Assembly: GCA_023251915.1 (NCBI GenBank)
Contig: JAHEXW010000007.1
Coordinates: forward strand, 1 to 63,692
DNA from: Actinomycetes bacterium
GTDB lineage: Bacteria; Actinomycetota; JAHEXW01
Direction: 5' to 3'
Length of the DNA: 63,692 bases
Shown: positions 26,507 to 35,031 of the stretch, one piece after another
Layout: every line of letters starts with the position of its first letter
Numbering within the stretch: position 1 is the first letter of the stretch
Translations under genes and position numbers: made by a program
Notes under the pieces: generated by a model
Databases searched by the model: none
Seen by the model: the letters and a program-made list of their open reading frames with translations, nothing else
Told to the model about the DNA's origin: nothing

Positions 26507-28150
26507 ATGGACGGTTTATGGACGTTTATGCTGATCTGGGGTGTTTGGATCCTGCTGCCGATTCTGGTGGACGGGTCTGACACGCTGTTCCGCCTATTCG
26601 TCGTTTTAATCTGGGGCCGCAAGAAGACCCGGCCGACCGTCGCGGATGCCGAGCTACCGTTTGTTTCCATCCTGGTGCCTGCCTATAACGAAGAGCAAGT
26701 CATCGACCGCTGTTTGAACTCGATCAAACTACAGGACTACCCGCACGACAAGATGGAAGTCATTGTTATTAATGACGGTTCGAGCGACCTGACGGCGGAC
26801 AAGGTTCTGAGCCATATCGACGGCCGCGAAGTCGGCATGCGCGACCTTAACCAGCGCGATCCCAAAGGCCTGATGAGCGACGGCGGCGAGGTCCGTCGGG
26901 CCGTACCGCCGGGCGTCTATCGCAGCAAGGACATCGTCGTTGACGAGGAGTCCCGCCGTCCGAAACACGACGAGGCCCTTATGGAAGGTAAATACGTCGA
27001 CGTACCCGAATTCGGCGGCGAGATGACACTCATCAATAACCGCCACTACGGCAAACCGACCGCGTTGAACTCCGGCATTTCTCAGATGAACGGGAGTCAG
27101 ATAATTTTCACGGTCGACTCCGACGTCGTTCTGGACGCCGGCGCGGTGCGCAACATGGTCTACGCGTTTTTGGATGATCCCAAATTGGGCGCGGCGACCG
27201 GACATATCGAGATTTCCGAGGACATCGTGGAGGAGCGCGACGAATTGGGCAACCTTGTCTTAGACGACGAGGGCCACCTGATCCGCAAAAAGATGAACTT
27301 CATGCAAACCGCGCTGACCCGTCTCCAGTTCCTGGAGTATCTGGACGCGTTCCGGCTGGGCCGCCAGTTCCAGGCGACGATCGGGAGCGCCTATATCCTG
27401 GCGGGCGCGTTCTCCGCGTTCCGGCGCAGCACCCTCATGAAGACCGAACTTTATAAACCACGCACGGTCAGCGAGGACTTCGACCTGACCGTCGACATTC
27501 ATGAGACGGGCGAGAAGGTCGGCTACGTCGCCGAATCCAAGGCCTTGCTGGCGCCGGTCATCAACGTCAACAGCCTGTATTCCCAACGCGTGCGTTGGTG
27601 CCGCGGGCAGCTGGAAGTAGCCGGAGCGCACCAGAAAGTGATCGGCAATCGCCGTTACGGCATGGTCGGTTGGTTCGGTTTTCCGCAGATGTTGATCACC
27701 GATCACACACTAAGCTTTCCCAGGTTGATCTGGACGATTCTGATCGTTATGTTTCCCCTCTTCGGCTATCCGGTCAGCACGGTCACGCTGGCGCTGTTGT
27801 TCACCTACGCGTTTTATGTTGTGCTTAGCTTTATGCAGACCTTCGCCGCGTACGTGATTGTGGATGGGGAAACGAAGCGCAAGACGGAACGCGCCTTGGG
27901 TTGGTGCTTCGCTCTGCCGTTCTATCGCTTGGTAGTATTCTACTTCCGGATGTCCGGATACTTGCGGACCCTCACCGAACCTGCCGGTTGGGACATCGCG
28001 TCAAAAACTTTGGTTAACGCGAGCGCCAATGTCGACAGGCTGAAGGACGGCGCGGCCGGAATGCTCCGCACTTTCAAAAGAACCGCGCACGCCGGCGCCG
28101 GCATCATTCGCTCCGTCATGATGCTTCTCCTCTTATTCGTGCGGGACTAG
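26507..28150 (+). CDS. Membrane GT2 processive-type glycosyltransferase, exosortase-associated
   Basis: SILVPAYNEEQVIDRCLNSI, VINDGSSD, FTVDSDVVLD, SEDFDLT, QRVRWCRGQ; multiple TM segments. Confidence 0.88.
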   Translation: MDGLWTFMLIWGVWILLPILVDGSDTLFRLFVVLIWGRKKTRPTVADAELPFVSILVPAYNEEQVIDRCLNSIKLQDYPHDKMEVIVINDGSSDLTADKVLSHIDGREVGMRDLNQRDPKGLMSDGGEVRRAVPPGVYRSKDIVVDEESRRPKHDEALMEGKYVDVPEFGGEMTLINNRHYGKPTALNSGISQMNGSQIIFTVDSDVVLDAGAVRNMVYAFLDDPKLGAATGHIEISEDIVEERDELGNLVLDDEGHLIRKKMNFMQTALTRLQFLEYLDAFRLGRQFQATIGSAYILAGAFSAFRRSTLMKTELYKPRTVSEDFDLTVDIHETGEKVGYVAESKALLAPVINVNSLYSQRVRWCRGQLEVAGAHQKVIGNRRYGMVGWFGFPQMLITDHTLSFPRLIWTILIVMFPLFGYPVSTVTLALLFTYAFYVVLSFMQTFAAYVIVDGETKRKTERALGWCFALPFYRLVVFYFRMSGYLRTLTEPAGWDIASKTLVNASANVDRLKDGAAGMLRTFKRTAHAGAGIIRSVMMLLLLFVRD

Positions 28151-28154
28151 CGCG

Positions 28155-30698
28155 TTGGCACAGGCAGTCCCCGAACCCCTGCAACCGGCCAAGCCAGACG
28201 TCCGTAAGGGTTGGACTCTGTCTAGGTTTCTGCTGGGGTTGGCTTTCGTCTGGCTGGTTGTCTTTATCGTCTTTCGCCACGTTGCCGAGCCGGGGGTTCC
28301 CGCCGGCAACGACGCCATGGCTCATCTGTTTAAGATCTGGTACATCGGCCAGCACCTGGCGCAGACGCACACGTTTCCTGTGTGGCTGCCTTACTGGTAC
28401 GAAGGCACCGACTTATTCAAGTACTACCAGCCTTTGTTCTACCTCGTAGCAACGCCCTTCTATCTGATTACGAAGAATATTTTCGTCACCTACCGGATTG
28501 TCACTTTCGTTTGGATCGGCCTGGTCAGCCTGGCTATGTATGGCGTGGTATACCGGCGCCTCGGCCTGTTCCCGGCGATTATCGCCGCCATTCTTTATGC
28601 TCTATCACCCCCGGTGATCAGGGGCTATTTCTACGTCGGTCTGCTGCCGCAGGCGTTCTCGTACATCTTCCTGCCGCTGGCTTTCCATTTCACTCTGCGT
28701 TTGGCCGATGAAGGCGCCCAACGCGCCAAGACCGTCGCGCTCCTCGCCGTCTGTTGGGGTCTCTTTATCCTGGCCCATCCGATGAGCGCCGCTTTCTCGA
28801 TGATGGCCACATTTGTCTTTATCACCGTCTATCAGGCCACCAAACAAGAGGAACGGCACCCCTTGGTAATCACGCGCTATCTTTTGTCGGCGGCTCTGGG
28901 CATTGGCGTAGCCGCCCTCTGGTTTGTCCCGGCCTACTTCGGCAAGATAATGCCGCCGACTTCGGGCGAAGCGGTTTTCACTACTTCGGTTCCCCTAAAA
29001 GAACTGGCGGGGTTTGTCACCGGCGCCGCAACCACAAACGCCCGGTATATTCCGATTGCCTTATCCATCTTGGCGATCGCGGGGACATTCTGGCGCCGGA
29101 CCGCGCTCGCCTGGGGCTTAGCCGCCATGGGAGCGTTCACGATGATCTTCGCGCTCGGCGTGCAAACCCCGCTCTACAGTTTGGTTCCCTTATCGTCGGC
29201 CATCTTTCCTGAGTACGCTCTTTTTGGCGCTTGTTTCGCTTTCGCTTTTCTAGCGGGGCGTTTGTTTGAAAGAACCATTCGTAATTGGGCCAAAGACGTC
29301 GCGACCGTTGTTCTGATTGTCGCAGTTGTCTTCATCGCCCTGGTCGAAACACAACCTGTCTTCACGTCCATCGTTAACAAGCCTGCGCCGTCCGACATTA
29401 TCCGCTTGCTCGATAAGGCGAAGACCCTGCCCGCTGATGGACGGGTCTCGATGCTTGGCCATTCGTCCGCGGTTCTGTCCTACTATCCAACGGTCATTAC
29501 CGGCCGTCAGATAACCGAGGGCTTCTTCTACCAGGGCACGAACCATTACAAAGAGATCGCCAACATCAACGACGTCCAGATTCACGACTACGCGCCGGGA
29601 TACGTCCACCGGAAACTGGCGCAATGGAACACCCGCTACATCATGGTCCACACCGCGACACTGGCGCAGGACAAGGCTGTCATCCCACCGGGTTACAAAA
29701 AGGTCGCCACGGCTGAACTATGGAACCTTTTCTATCAAGATAAGGCCCGCTCAAGCTTTCAGATAATGACTCACGATTCGATAGCCATCGGCAAGAACCC
29801 AGCCGTAATCGCGCTCCGTTATCCCTGGATCGTCGAGGGCGGTCTATATGTCGACGACTACGACTGGAAGTATCTGTCCCAATTCAAACGAATCATCCTT
29901 AGCGGCTTCGCTTTCCATGATCGAAAGACAGCCGTCGACCTGATAACCCGGTTGGCCGAGAGCGGGCGTACGGTCGTTATCGATCTCCAGGACGTCGAGA
30001 GCGAGTTCGGCACGGAAAGCGTCTCATTCATGAATGTGTTGCCGATTCCGGTGACAACGCCGCGGCAAATCAGCCTGACGCCCGCCCGGCAATTGGCCGG
30101 CCTGCCGCAGCGGAAACTTAGTCTGCGGAATCTCGCCTATAACGGAGAGGCTTGGAAGGCGGTCGTCTATACAGGCCTTGACGCCAGCGCCTACGATGTA
30201 GCAATCAAAGGCAAAACCTATAGCGCGTTGGGATATAAGCGAGCCGGCGCCGGTAAGATATACTTCGCTGGCCTGAATCTGTTCTTTCATAATCTGCTGG
30301 CGCCCGATAGCGACGGAACCGCACTCACCGATTGGCTAGCCGGTCCGCCGGCCCCGAGTCTGTACATGGCCAATTTCCCGGTCACATCCCAAGCCTGGCG
30401 CGACGATTCGGTCAAGTTCGGTTATTCGTCGACAAAGTCGGCGCCGGTCGTCGTCTCCACGACCTGGACCGAAAACTGGCACGCGACAATCGACGGGAAA
30501 CCGCTTAAGGCCTACGCGTATGAAAACATGCCGTTATTCTTCCTGCCCGCCGGCACGCATGCGGTTGAGATGAATTACGGCACGACGGGATTGGAGATTT
30601 TTGCTACGCTTATCACCGTTGCGTCGGTCGCAATCGTCCTGTTCATCTTGATTAGGAGTGTGCGCCGTAAAAACAGCGCTAGTGATACCGGCATATAA
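28155..30698 (+). CDS. Polytopic membrane protein, 6-pyruvoyl-tetrahydropterin-synthase-related (PF10131-like, GT-C-like)
   Basis: VPAGNDAMAHLFKIWYIGQHLAQTHTFPVWLPYWYEGTDLFKYYQPLFYLVATPFYLI resembles the PTPS_related signature; TTG start. Confidence 0.75.
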   Translation: MAQAVPEPLQPAKPDVRKGWTLSRFLLGLAFVWLVVFIVFRHVAEPGVPAGNDAMAHLFKIWYIGQHLAQTHTFPVWLPYWYEGTDLFKYYQPLFYLVATPFYLITKNIFVTYRIVTFVWIGLVSLAMYGVVYRRLGLFPAIIAAILYALSPPVIRGYFYVGLLPQAFSYIFLPLAFHFTLRLADEGAQRAKTVALLAVCWGLFILAHPMSAAFSMMATFVFITVYQATKQEERHPLVITRYLLSAALGIGVAALWFVPAYFGKIMPPTSGEAVFTTSVPLKELAGFVTGAATTNARYIPIALSILAIAGTFWRRTALAWGLAAMGAFTMIFALGVQTPLYSLVPLSSAIFPEYALFGACFAFAFLAGRLFERTIRNWAKDVATVVLIVAVVFIALVETQPVFTSIVNKPAPSDIIRLLDKAKTLPADGRVSMLGHSSAVLSYYPTVITGRQITEGFFYQGTNHYKEIANINDVQIHDYAPGYVHRKLAQWNTRYIMVHTATLAQDKAVIPPGYKKVATAELWNLFYQDKARSSFQIMTHDSIAIGKNPAVIALRYPWIVEGGLYVDDYDWKYLSQFKRIILSGFAFHDRKTAVDLITRLAESGRTVVIDLQDVESEFGTESVSFMNVLPIPVTTPRQISLTPARQLAGLPQRKLSLRNLAYNGEAWKAVVYTGLDASAYDVAIKGKTYSALGYKRAGAGKIYFAGLNLFFHNLLAPDSDGTALTDWLAGPPAPSLYMANFPVTSQAWRDDSVKFGYSSTKSAPVVVSTTWTENWHATIDGKPLKAYAYENMPLFFLPAGTHAVEMNYGTTGLEIFATLITVASVAIVLFILIRSVRRKNSASDTGI

Positions 30699-31377
30699 CG
30701 AGAAGGAAAATATCGGACCGCTGCTTGACCGCGTCGGCAAGGTAATCCGGGATGCGGCCTTGGCTCTGGATGTCATCGTCGTCGACGACGGCTCGGCCGA
30801 CGAAACTGGTGCGATCGCAACGGGCAGGGCGGCGAAATACGGTAACGTCCGTGTTGTCACCCACGAGGTAAACCAAGGCTTCGCGGCAGCGCTCAAGACG
30901 GGTATCTCAACCGCTCTGGCCGGCGGGTACGACGCCGCAATCTTTATGGACTGTGATCAAACACACGACCCTGCCGATCTGCCGGCCTTTATCGCCGAAC
31001 TGGAACGGGGCACCGACCTGGTGATCGGTTCCCGCTACGTCGGGACGGGCGGTATGGTCGACGTTCCCTGGCACCGCGTCGCCGTCAGCGTGATCGGCAA
31101 CGGTTTTGGGAAGCTTGTCTTCCGGCTCCCGGTCCGTGACGCGTCCAGCGGATATCGCGCTCTTAGCCGCCAGGCTTTGGAATCAATCCATATCTCGGCC
31201 AATGATTTCAGCATTCAGGTCGAGGAAGTTTTGCGGGCCCGCCGGCTAGGTCTGACTTTTGCCGAGATACCGATAACACTGGTAAACCGCAAACTGGGGT
31301 CGTCTAAATTCAACCTGAACGCCGCCGCGTTGTGGCGTTATTTCGTGTTGATGCTTAGGAGTCTGACATGGCGCTAA
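30658..31377 (+). CDS. DPM1-like GT2 (polyprenyl-phosphate sugar transferase)
   Basis: TALVIPAYNEKENIGPLLDRVGKVI...VIVVDDGSADETG...IFMDCDQTHDPADLPAF...VIGSRYVGTGG. Confidence 0.9.
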   Translation: MCAVKTALVIPAYNEKENIGPLLDRVGKVIRDAALALDVIVVDDGSADETGAIATGRAAKYGNVRVVTHEVNQGFAAALKTGISTALAGGYDAAIFMDCDQTHDPADLPAFIAELERGTDLVIGSRYVGTGGMVDVPWHRVAVSVIGNGFGKLVFRLPVRDASSGYRALSRQALESIHISANDFSIQVEEVLRARRLGLTFAEIPITLVNRKLGSSKFNLNAAALWRYFVLMLRSLTWR

Positions 31378-32483
31378 AGGTTATGGCTGTCTTCGGTACC
31401 CGGCCGGAAGCAATAAAGCTGGCGCCGGTTATCGACGAGTTGAGGAAACGCGACGGCGTCGTGTGCAGCGTCGTGGTCACGGCGCAACATCGCGATATGA
31501 TCGACCAAGCGCTGAACATATTCTCCCTCGTACCCGACTCTGACCTTGACATTATGCGCCCCGACCAGACACTGGATGACATCGTCTGCCGTTCGCTGGC
31601 CGGTATCGCGCCCGTCTTAGAGGTCATGACGCCGGACGTCGTCCTGGTCCAAGGAGACACGACTAGCGCGATGGCAATGGCTTTGGCCGCCAGTCATCGC
31701 GGCATAACGGTCGGCCACGTGGAAGCCGGCTTGCGCACCTACGACAAGACTCAGCCTTTTCCGGAAGAAATGAACCGCCAACTGATCGGCCGCCTCGCCG
31801 ACCTCCATTTCGCCCCAACCGAAATCGCGCGAGATAATCTGCTGGGAGAAGGCGTATCTAAAGATCGGGTCTTCCTGACGGGCAACACGGTCGTCGACAC
31901 GCTGCTCCGGCTGTCAACGGAGATCAGAGAACCGGCGAATGAGGCGTTGCGGCAGGTTGATTTTGACAGCAAACGGGTCATTTTGGTGACGGCGCACCGG
32001 CGTGAGAATTTCGGGCCGCCGCTGGAACACATTGCGGCCGCCGTCCGGCAGATCGCGGAAGAAAACCCCGATGTCGAAATCGTTCTCCCGGTCCACCCAA
32101 ATCCGCGCGTCAGCGGGATTATCCAGCCGGCGCTGGCCCACGCGGAGCGCGTCCATTTGGTTTCGCCTCTAGACTACCCCGATTTGATCTGGGTCTTAGC
32201 CCGTTGCTACTTCGCGATGACGGATTCCGGCGGTATCCAAGAAGAGGCCCCGACCTTTAAAAAGCCCGTGCTGGTTATGCGAGAGAAGACTGAGCGACCC
32301 GAAGGTATCGAGGCCGGCGTTGCCAAACTCGTCGGGACAACCGTTTACCGCCTGGTCGGCGCAGCCTCCGACCTGCTTACTAACGACGAGGTCTACGCCA
32401 GCATGCGTGCCCGGAAGAACCCCTATGGCGACGGCCACGCCGCCTCACGCATCGCCGATATCCTGACGAAGTCAACGCTTTAG
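31368..32483 (+). CDS. wecB: UDP-N-acetylglucosamine 2-epimerase (non-hydrolysing)
   Basis: VMAVFGTRPEAIKLAPVIDELRKR, VQGDTTSAMAMALAASHRGI, GHVEAGLRTYDKTQPFPEEMNRQL, TDSGGIQEEAP. Confidence 0.96.
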   Translation: MALKVMAVFGTRPEAIKLAPVIDELRKRDGVVCSVVVTAQHRDMIDQALNIFSLVPDSDLDIMRPDQTLDDIVCRSLAGIAPVLEVMTPDVVLVQGDTTSAMAMALAASHRGITVGHVEAGLRTYDKTQPFPEEMNRQLIGRLADLHFAPTEIARDNLLGEGVSKDRVFLTGNTVVDTLLRLSTEIREPANEALRQVDFDSKRVILVTAHRRENFGPPLEHIAAAVRQIAEENPDVEIVLPVHPNPRVSGIIQPALAHAERVHLVSPLDYPDLIWVLARCYFAMTDSGGIQEEAPTFKKPVLVMREKTERPEGIEAGVAKLVGTTVYRLVGAASDLLTNDEVYASMRARKNPYGDGHAASRIADILTKSTL

Positions 32484-32501
32484 TGCTTTACAGCACTAAA
32501 G
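32478..32501. terminator. Perfect hairpin at the end of wecB; possible terminator or repeat-family member
   Basis: CTTTAGTGCT-TTAC-AGCACTAAAG; begins inside the wecB stop region. Confidence 0.5.
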
Positions 32502-32633
32502 CACGAAACACAGCAAAACCTTAAAATAAGCCATTGTGTTAATTTGTTAACCGCGTCAACGCTTTAATGCTTTACCGCGGTGAAGTGAAGTAATCAGAAG
32601 CAGGCGCTTCCGCACGGGAAAGCGCGGAAGTGG

Positions 32634-34163
32634 TTACGCGTTGGAATTTTGCAGATACGCGTGGATGGCTTTGGCGGCTCGTTTGCCGGCTCCCATGGCC
32701 GCGATTACCGTAGCGCTGCCGGTGACAATGTCGCCGCCGGCGAAAACTGCCGGAAGACTGGTCTGGCCAGTGATCTCATCCGCCGCGATGTAGCCGCGGT
32801 CGGTAAGATTCAAGCCGGGCGTCGCGTTGCCGATCAGAGGATTGGCGCGCGTCCCGATGGCCATGATGACTGTGTCGACATCAAGCACGAACTCCGAACC
32901 GGCAACCTCGAACGGCCGGCGACGGCCGCTGGCGTCTGGCTCGCCCAGCTCCATCGCGATGCACCTCAGTCCGGTTACCCGGCCGCTATCGTCACCTAAG
33001 ATCCCGGTCGGGTTGTTTAGTAGTTTAAACTCTATACCTTCTTCGTCGGCGTGATGCACCTCTTCGGCGCGAGCCGGCAATTCCTCCAAGCTGCGGCGGT
33101 AGACCAGATAGACGTGCTCCGCGCCCAGCCGCATCGCGACGCGGGCGCTGTCCATCGCCACATTACCCCCGCCAACCACCGCGACATTCTTACCGCGAGC
33201 GATGGGGGTGTCATATTCGGGAAACAGGTAAGCTTTCATGAGATTGGCACGAGTCAGAAACTCGTTGGCGGAATAGACGCCGTTCAGATTCTCGCCGGGG
33301 ATGTTCATGAACATCGGAAACCCGGCGCCCGAAGCGATAAAGACCGCGTCATAGCCATGGTCCGTCAGCAATTCGTTAATACCGAAAAGGTGGCCTATGA
33401 CAGCGTCGGTTCTGACCTCGACGCCTAGGCCTTTGATGTAATCGACTTCACTTTTGACTATGTCTTTGGGCAACCGGAATTCCGGAATACCGTAGACCAA
33501 AACTCCGCCGGGTTCGTGCAGCGCCTCGAAGAGTGTGACCGAATAGCCCAGCCGCGCCAGATCACTAGCACACGTAAGTCCGCCCGGTCCGGAACCGACA
33601 ACAGCAACCCTCTTTCCGGGAACGCCTCGCGTTACCCCTGCCCCGGGTCGCGTCATTCGGTCATTGCGAGGAGGCTGTTTTGTTGCCGACGCGGCAATCT
33701 CATCGGAACCTAACGCCTTCTGCGCTTCCGCGCTTATGCCTTCTGCGCTTTTTTGTTCCCTCTCCCGGTCCGCCACGAATCTTTCCAACCGGCCGATGGC
33801 CAGCGGCTCGAACCGTTTACCAAGTACGCAGCCGTTCTCGCATTGCTTCTCCTGGGGACAAACACGCCCGCAAACGGCTGGCAACGCGTTATTCTCTTTT
33901 ATCTTTTGGGCCGCTTCGGCAAACTTGCCTTCTTTGACCAAAGCGACAAATTCCGGGATCGGCACCTCAACGGGACAACCGGCTTTGCACGTTGGTTTAC
34001 GACAACTAAGACAACGAGCCGCTTCCGTCAGGGCGTCCTTTTCTGAATAGCCCAACGCGACTTCCTCGAAATTGCGAGCACGCCGTTTGGGGTCCTGTTC
34101 CGGCATCGCAGTACGCGGTGTCTTGGGGGAAGGTGGGGGATTCTTTACTTCTGACATTGGCAC
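32634..34163 (-). CDS. NADPH-dependent glutamate synthase small-subunit-like / NfnB (SudA) flavoprotein
   Basis: CLSCRKPTCKAGCPVEVPIPEFVALVKEGKF, CGRVCPQEKQCE, VAVVGSGPGGLTCASDLARLG, VAVVGGGNVAMDSARVA. Confidence 0.92.
   Translation of the reverse strand: MPMSEVKNPPPSPKTPRTAMPEQDPKRRARNFEEVALGYSEKDALTEAARCLSCRKPTCKAGCPVEVPIPEFVALVKEGKFAEAAQKIKENNALPAVCGRVCPQEKQCENGCVLGKRFEPLAIGRLERFVADREREQKSAEGISAEAQKALGSDEIAASATKQPPRNDRMTRPGAGVTRGVPGKRVAVVGSGPGGLTCASDLARLGYSVTLFEALHEPGGVLVYGIPEFRLPKDIVKSEVDYIKGLGVEVRTDAVIGHLFGINELLTDHGYDAVFIASGAGFPMFMNIPGENLNGVYSANEFLTRANLMKAYLFPEYDTPIARGKNVAVVGGGNVAMDSARVAMRLGAEHVYLVYRRSLEELPARAEEVHHADEEGIEFKLLNNPTGILGDDSGRVTGLRCIAMELGEPDASGRRRPFEVAGSEFVLDVDTVIMAIGTRANPLIGNATPGLNLTDRGYIAADEITGQTSLPAVFAGGDIVTGSATVIAAMGAGKRAAKAIHAYLQNSNA
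33651..33706 (-). repeat. CATTGCGAGGAG-family repeat inserted in frame within the glutamate-synthase-like gene
   Basis: cgtcattcggtcattgcgaggaggctgttttgttgccgacgcggcaatctcatcgg; translates as ...SDEIAASATKQPPRNDRMTR. Confidence 0.75.
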
Positions 34164-34993
34164 GCCTCCCCGCCGTGATAATGGTCCAGCGCCAAACGCT
34201 CTTGCTCGACATATCCACGCAGCCTCATGGCCAGCTGATCGAAATTAACCGCATGACCGTCGAACTCGGGGCCGTCGGCACAAGCGAATTTGGTCTCGCC
34301 CCCGACCTCGATACGGCACGCGCCGCACATCCCGGTACCGTCGACCATGATGCAATTCAAACTGACGACCGTTTTGACCTCGAAGGGGCGAGTCGTCTCG
34401 GCGCAGAATTTCATCATCGGCCCCGGCCCGATGGCTACAACCAGGTCGATGTCATTACGTTTCTCCAGCACCTCACGCAGTGGTTCGGTGACCAGAGCGC
34501 AACGTCCCCAGGTGCCATCATCGGTCGTGGTGATAAACTCGTCGCATACCGCGGCCAGCTTGTCTTCCATAATTACGAGGTCTTTGGTCCGGCAACCGAT
34601 GATTCCGATGACATGATTGCCCGCCTCGTGCAGGGCCCGGGCGATTGGGTATACAGGAGCAATCCCGACCCCGCCGCCGATGACAATAACGTTTTCGCCG
34701 GTGGGAATGTCACTCGGCCGACCCAGCGGGCCGGCCAGATCCAGTAGAGCGCCGCCGGTGTCGTAGCAAGCGGCCAGCTCCTCGGTCGTCTTGCCGACGA
34801 CCTGGAAGACGATATCGACCGTCCCGGCCGCGGCGTCAAAATCAGCGATGGTCAGAGGGATACGTTCCCCGTGTTCGTCCAACCGAAGAATCACAAATTG
34901 TCCGGCCCGCGCGGCGCGCGCGATGTCGGGCGCTTCCACCGTGTACTGGTAGATACCATCCGCCAGTTGTTCCTTCTTTAGGATGCTGAACAA
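34145..34993 (-). CDS. NfnA/SudB-like FAD/NAD-binding [2Fe-2S] subunit
   Basis: QFVILRLDEHGERIPLTIADFD, VIGGGVGIAPVYPIARAL, SLNCIMVDGTGMCGACRIEVGGETKFACADGPEFDGH. Confidence 0.92.
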   Translation of the reverse strand: MFSILKKEQLADGIYQYTVEAPDIARAARAGQFVILRLDEHGERIPLTIADFDAAAGTVDIVFQVVGKTTEELAACYDTGGALLDLAGPLGRPSDIPTGENVIVIGGGVGIAPVYPIARALHEAGNHVIGIIGCRTKDLVIMEDKLAAVCDEFITTTDDGTWGRCALVTEPLREVLEKRNDIDLVVAIGPGPMMKFCAETTRPFEVKTVVSLNCIMVDGTGMCGACRIEVGGETKFACADGPEFDGHAVNFDQLAMRLRGYVEQERLALDHYHGGEACQCQK

Positions 34994-35031
34994 ATGCTTC
35001 GCGCCTCGCTCTTGTCTAGTGAGTCCTTACG

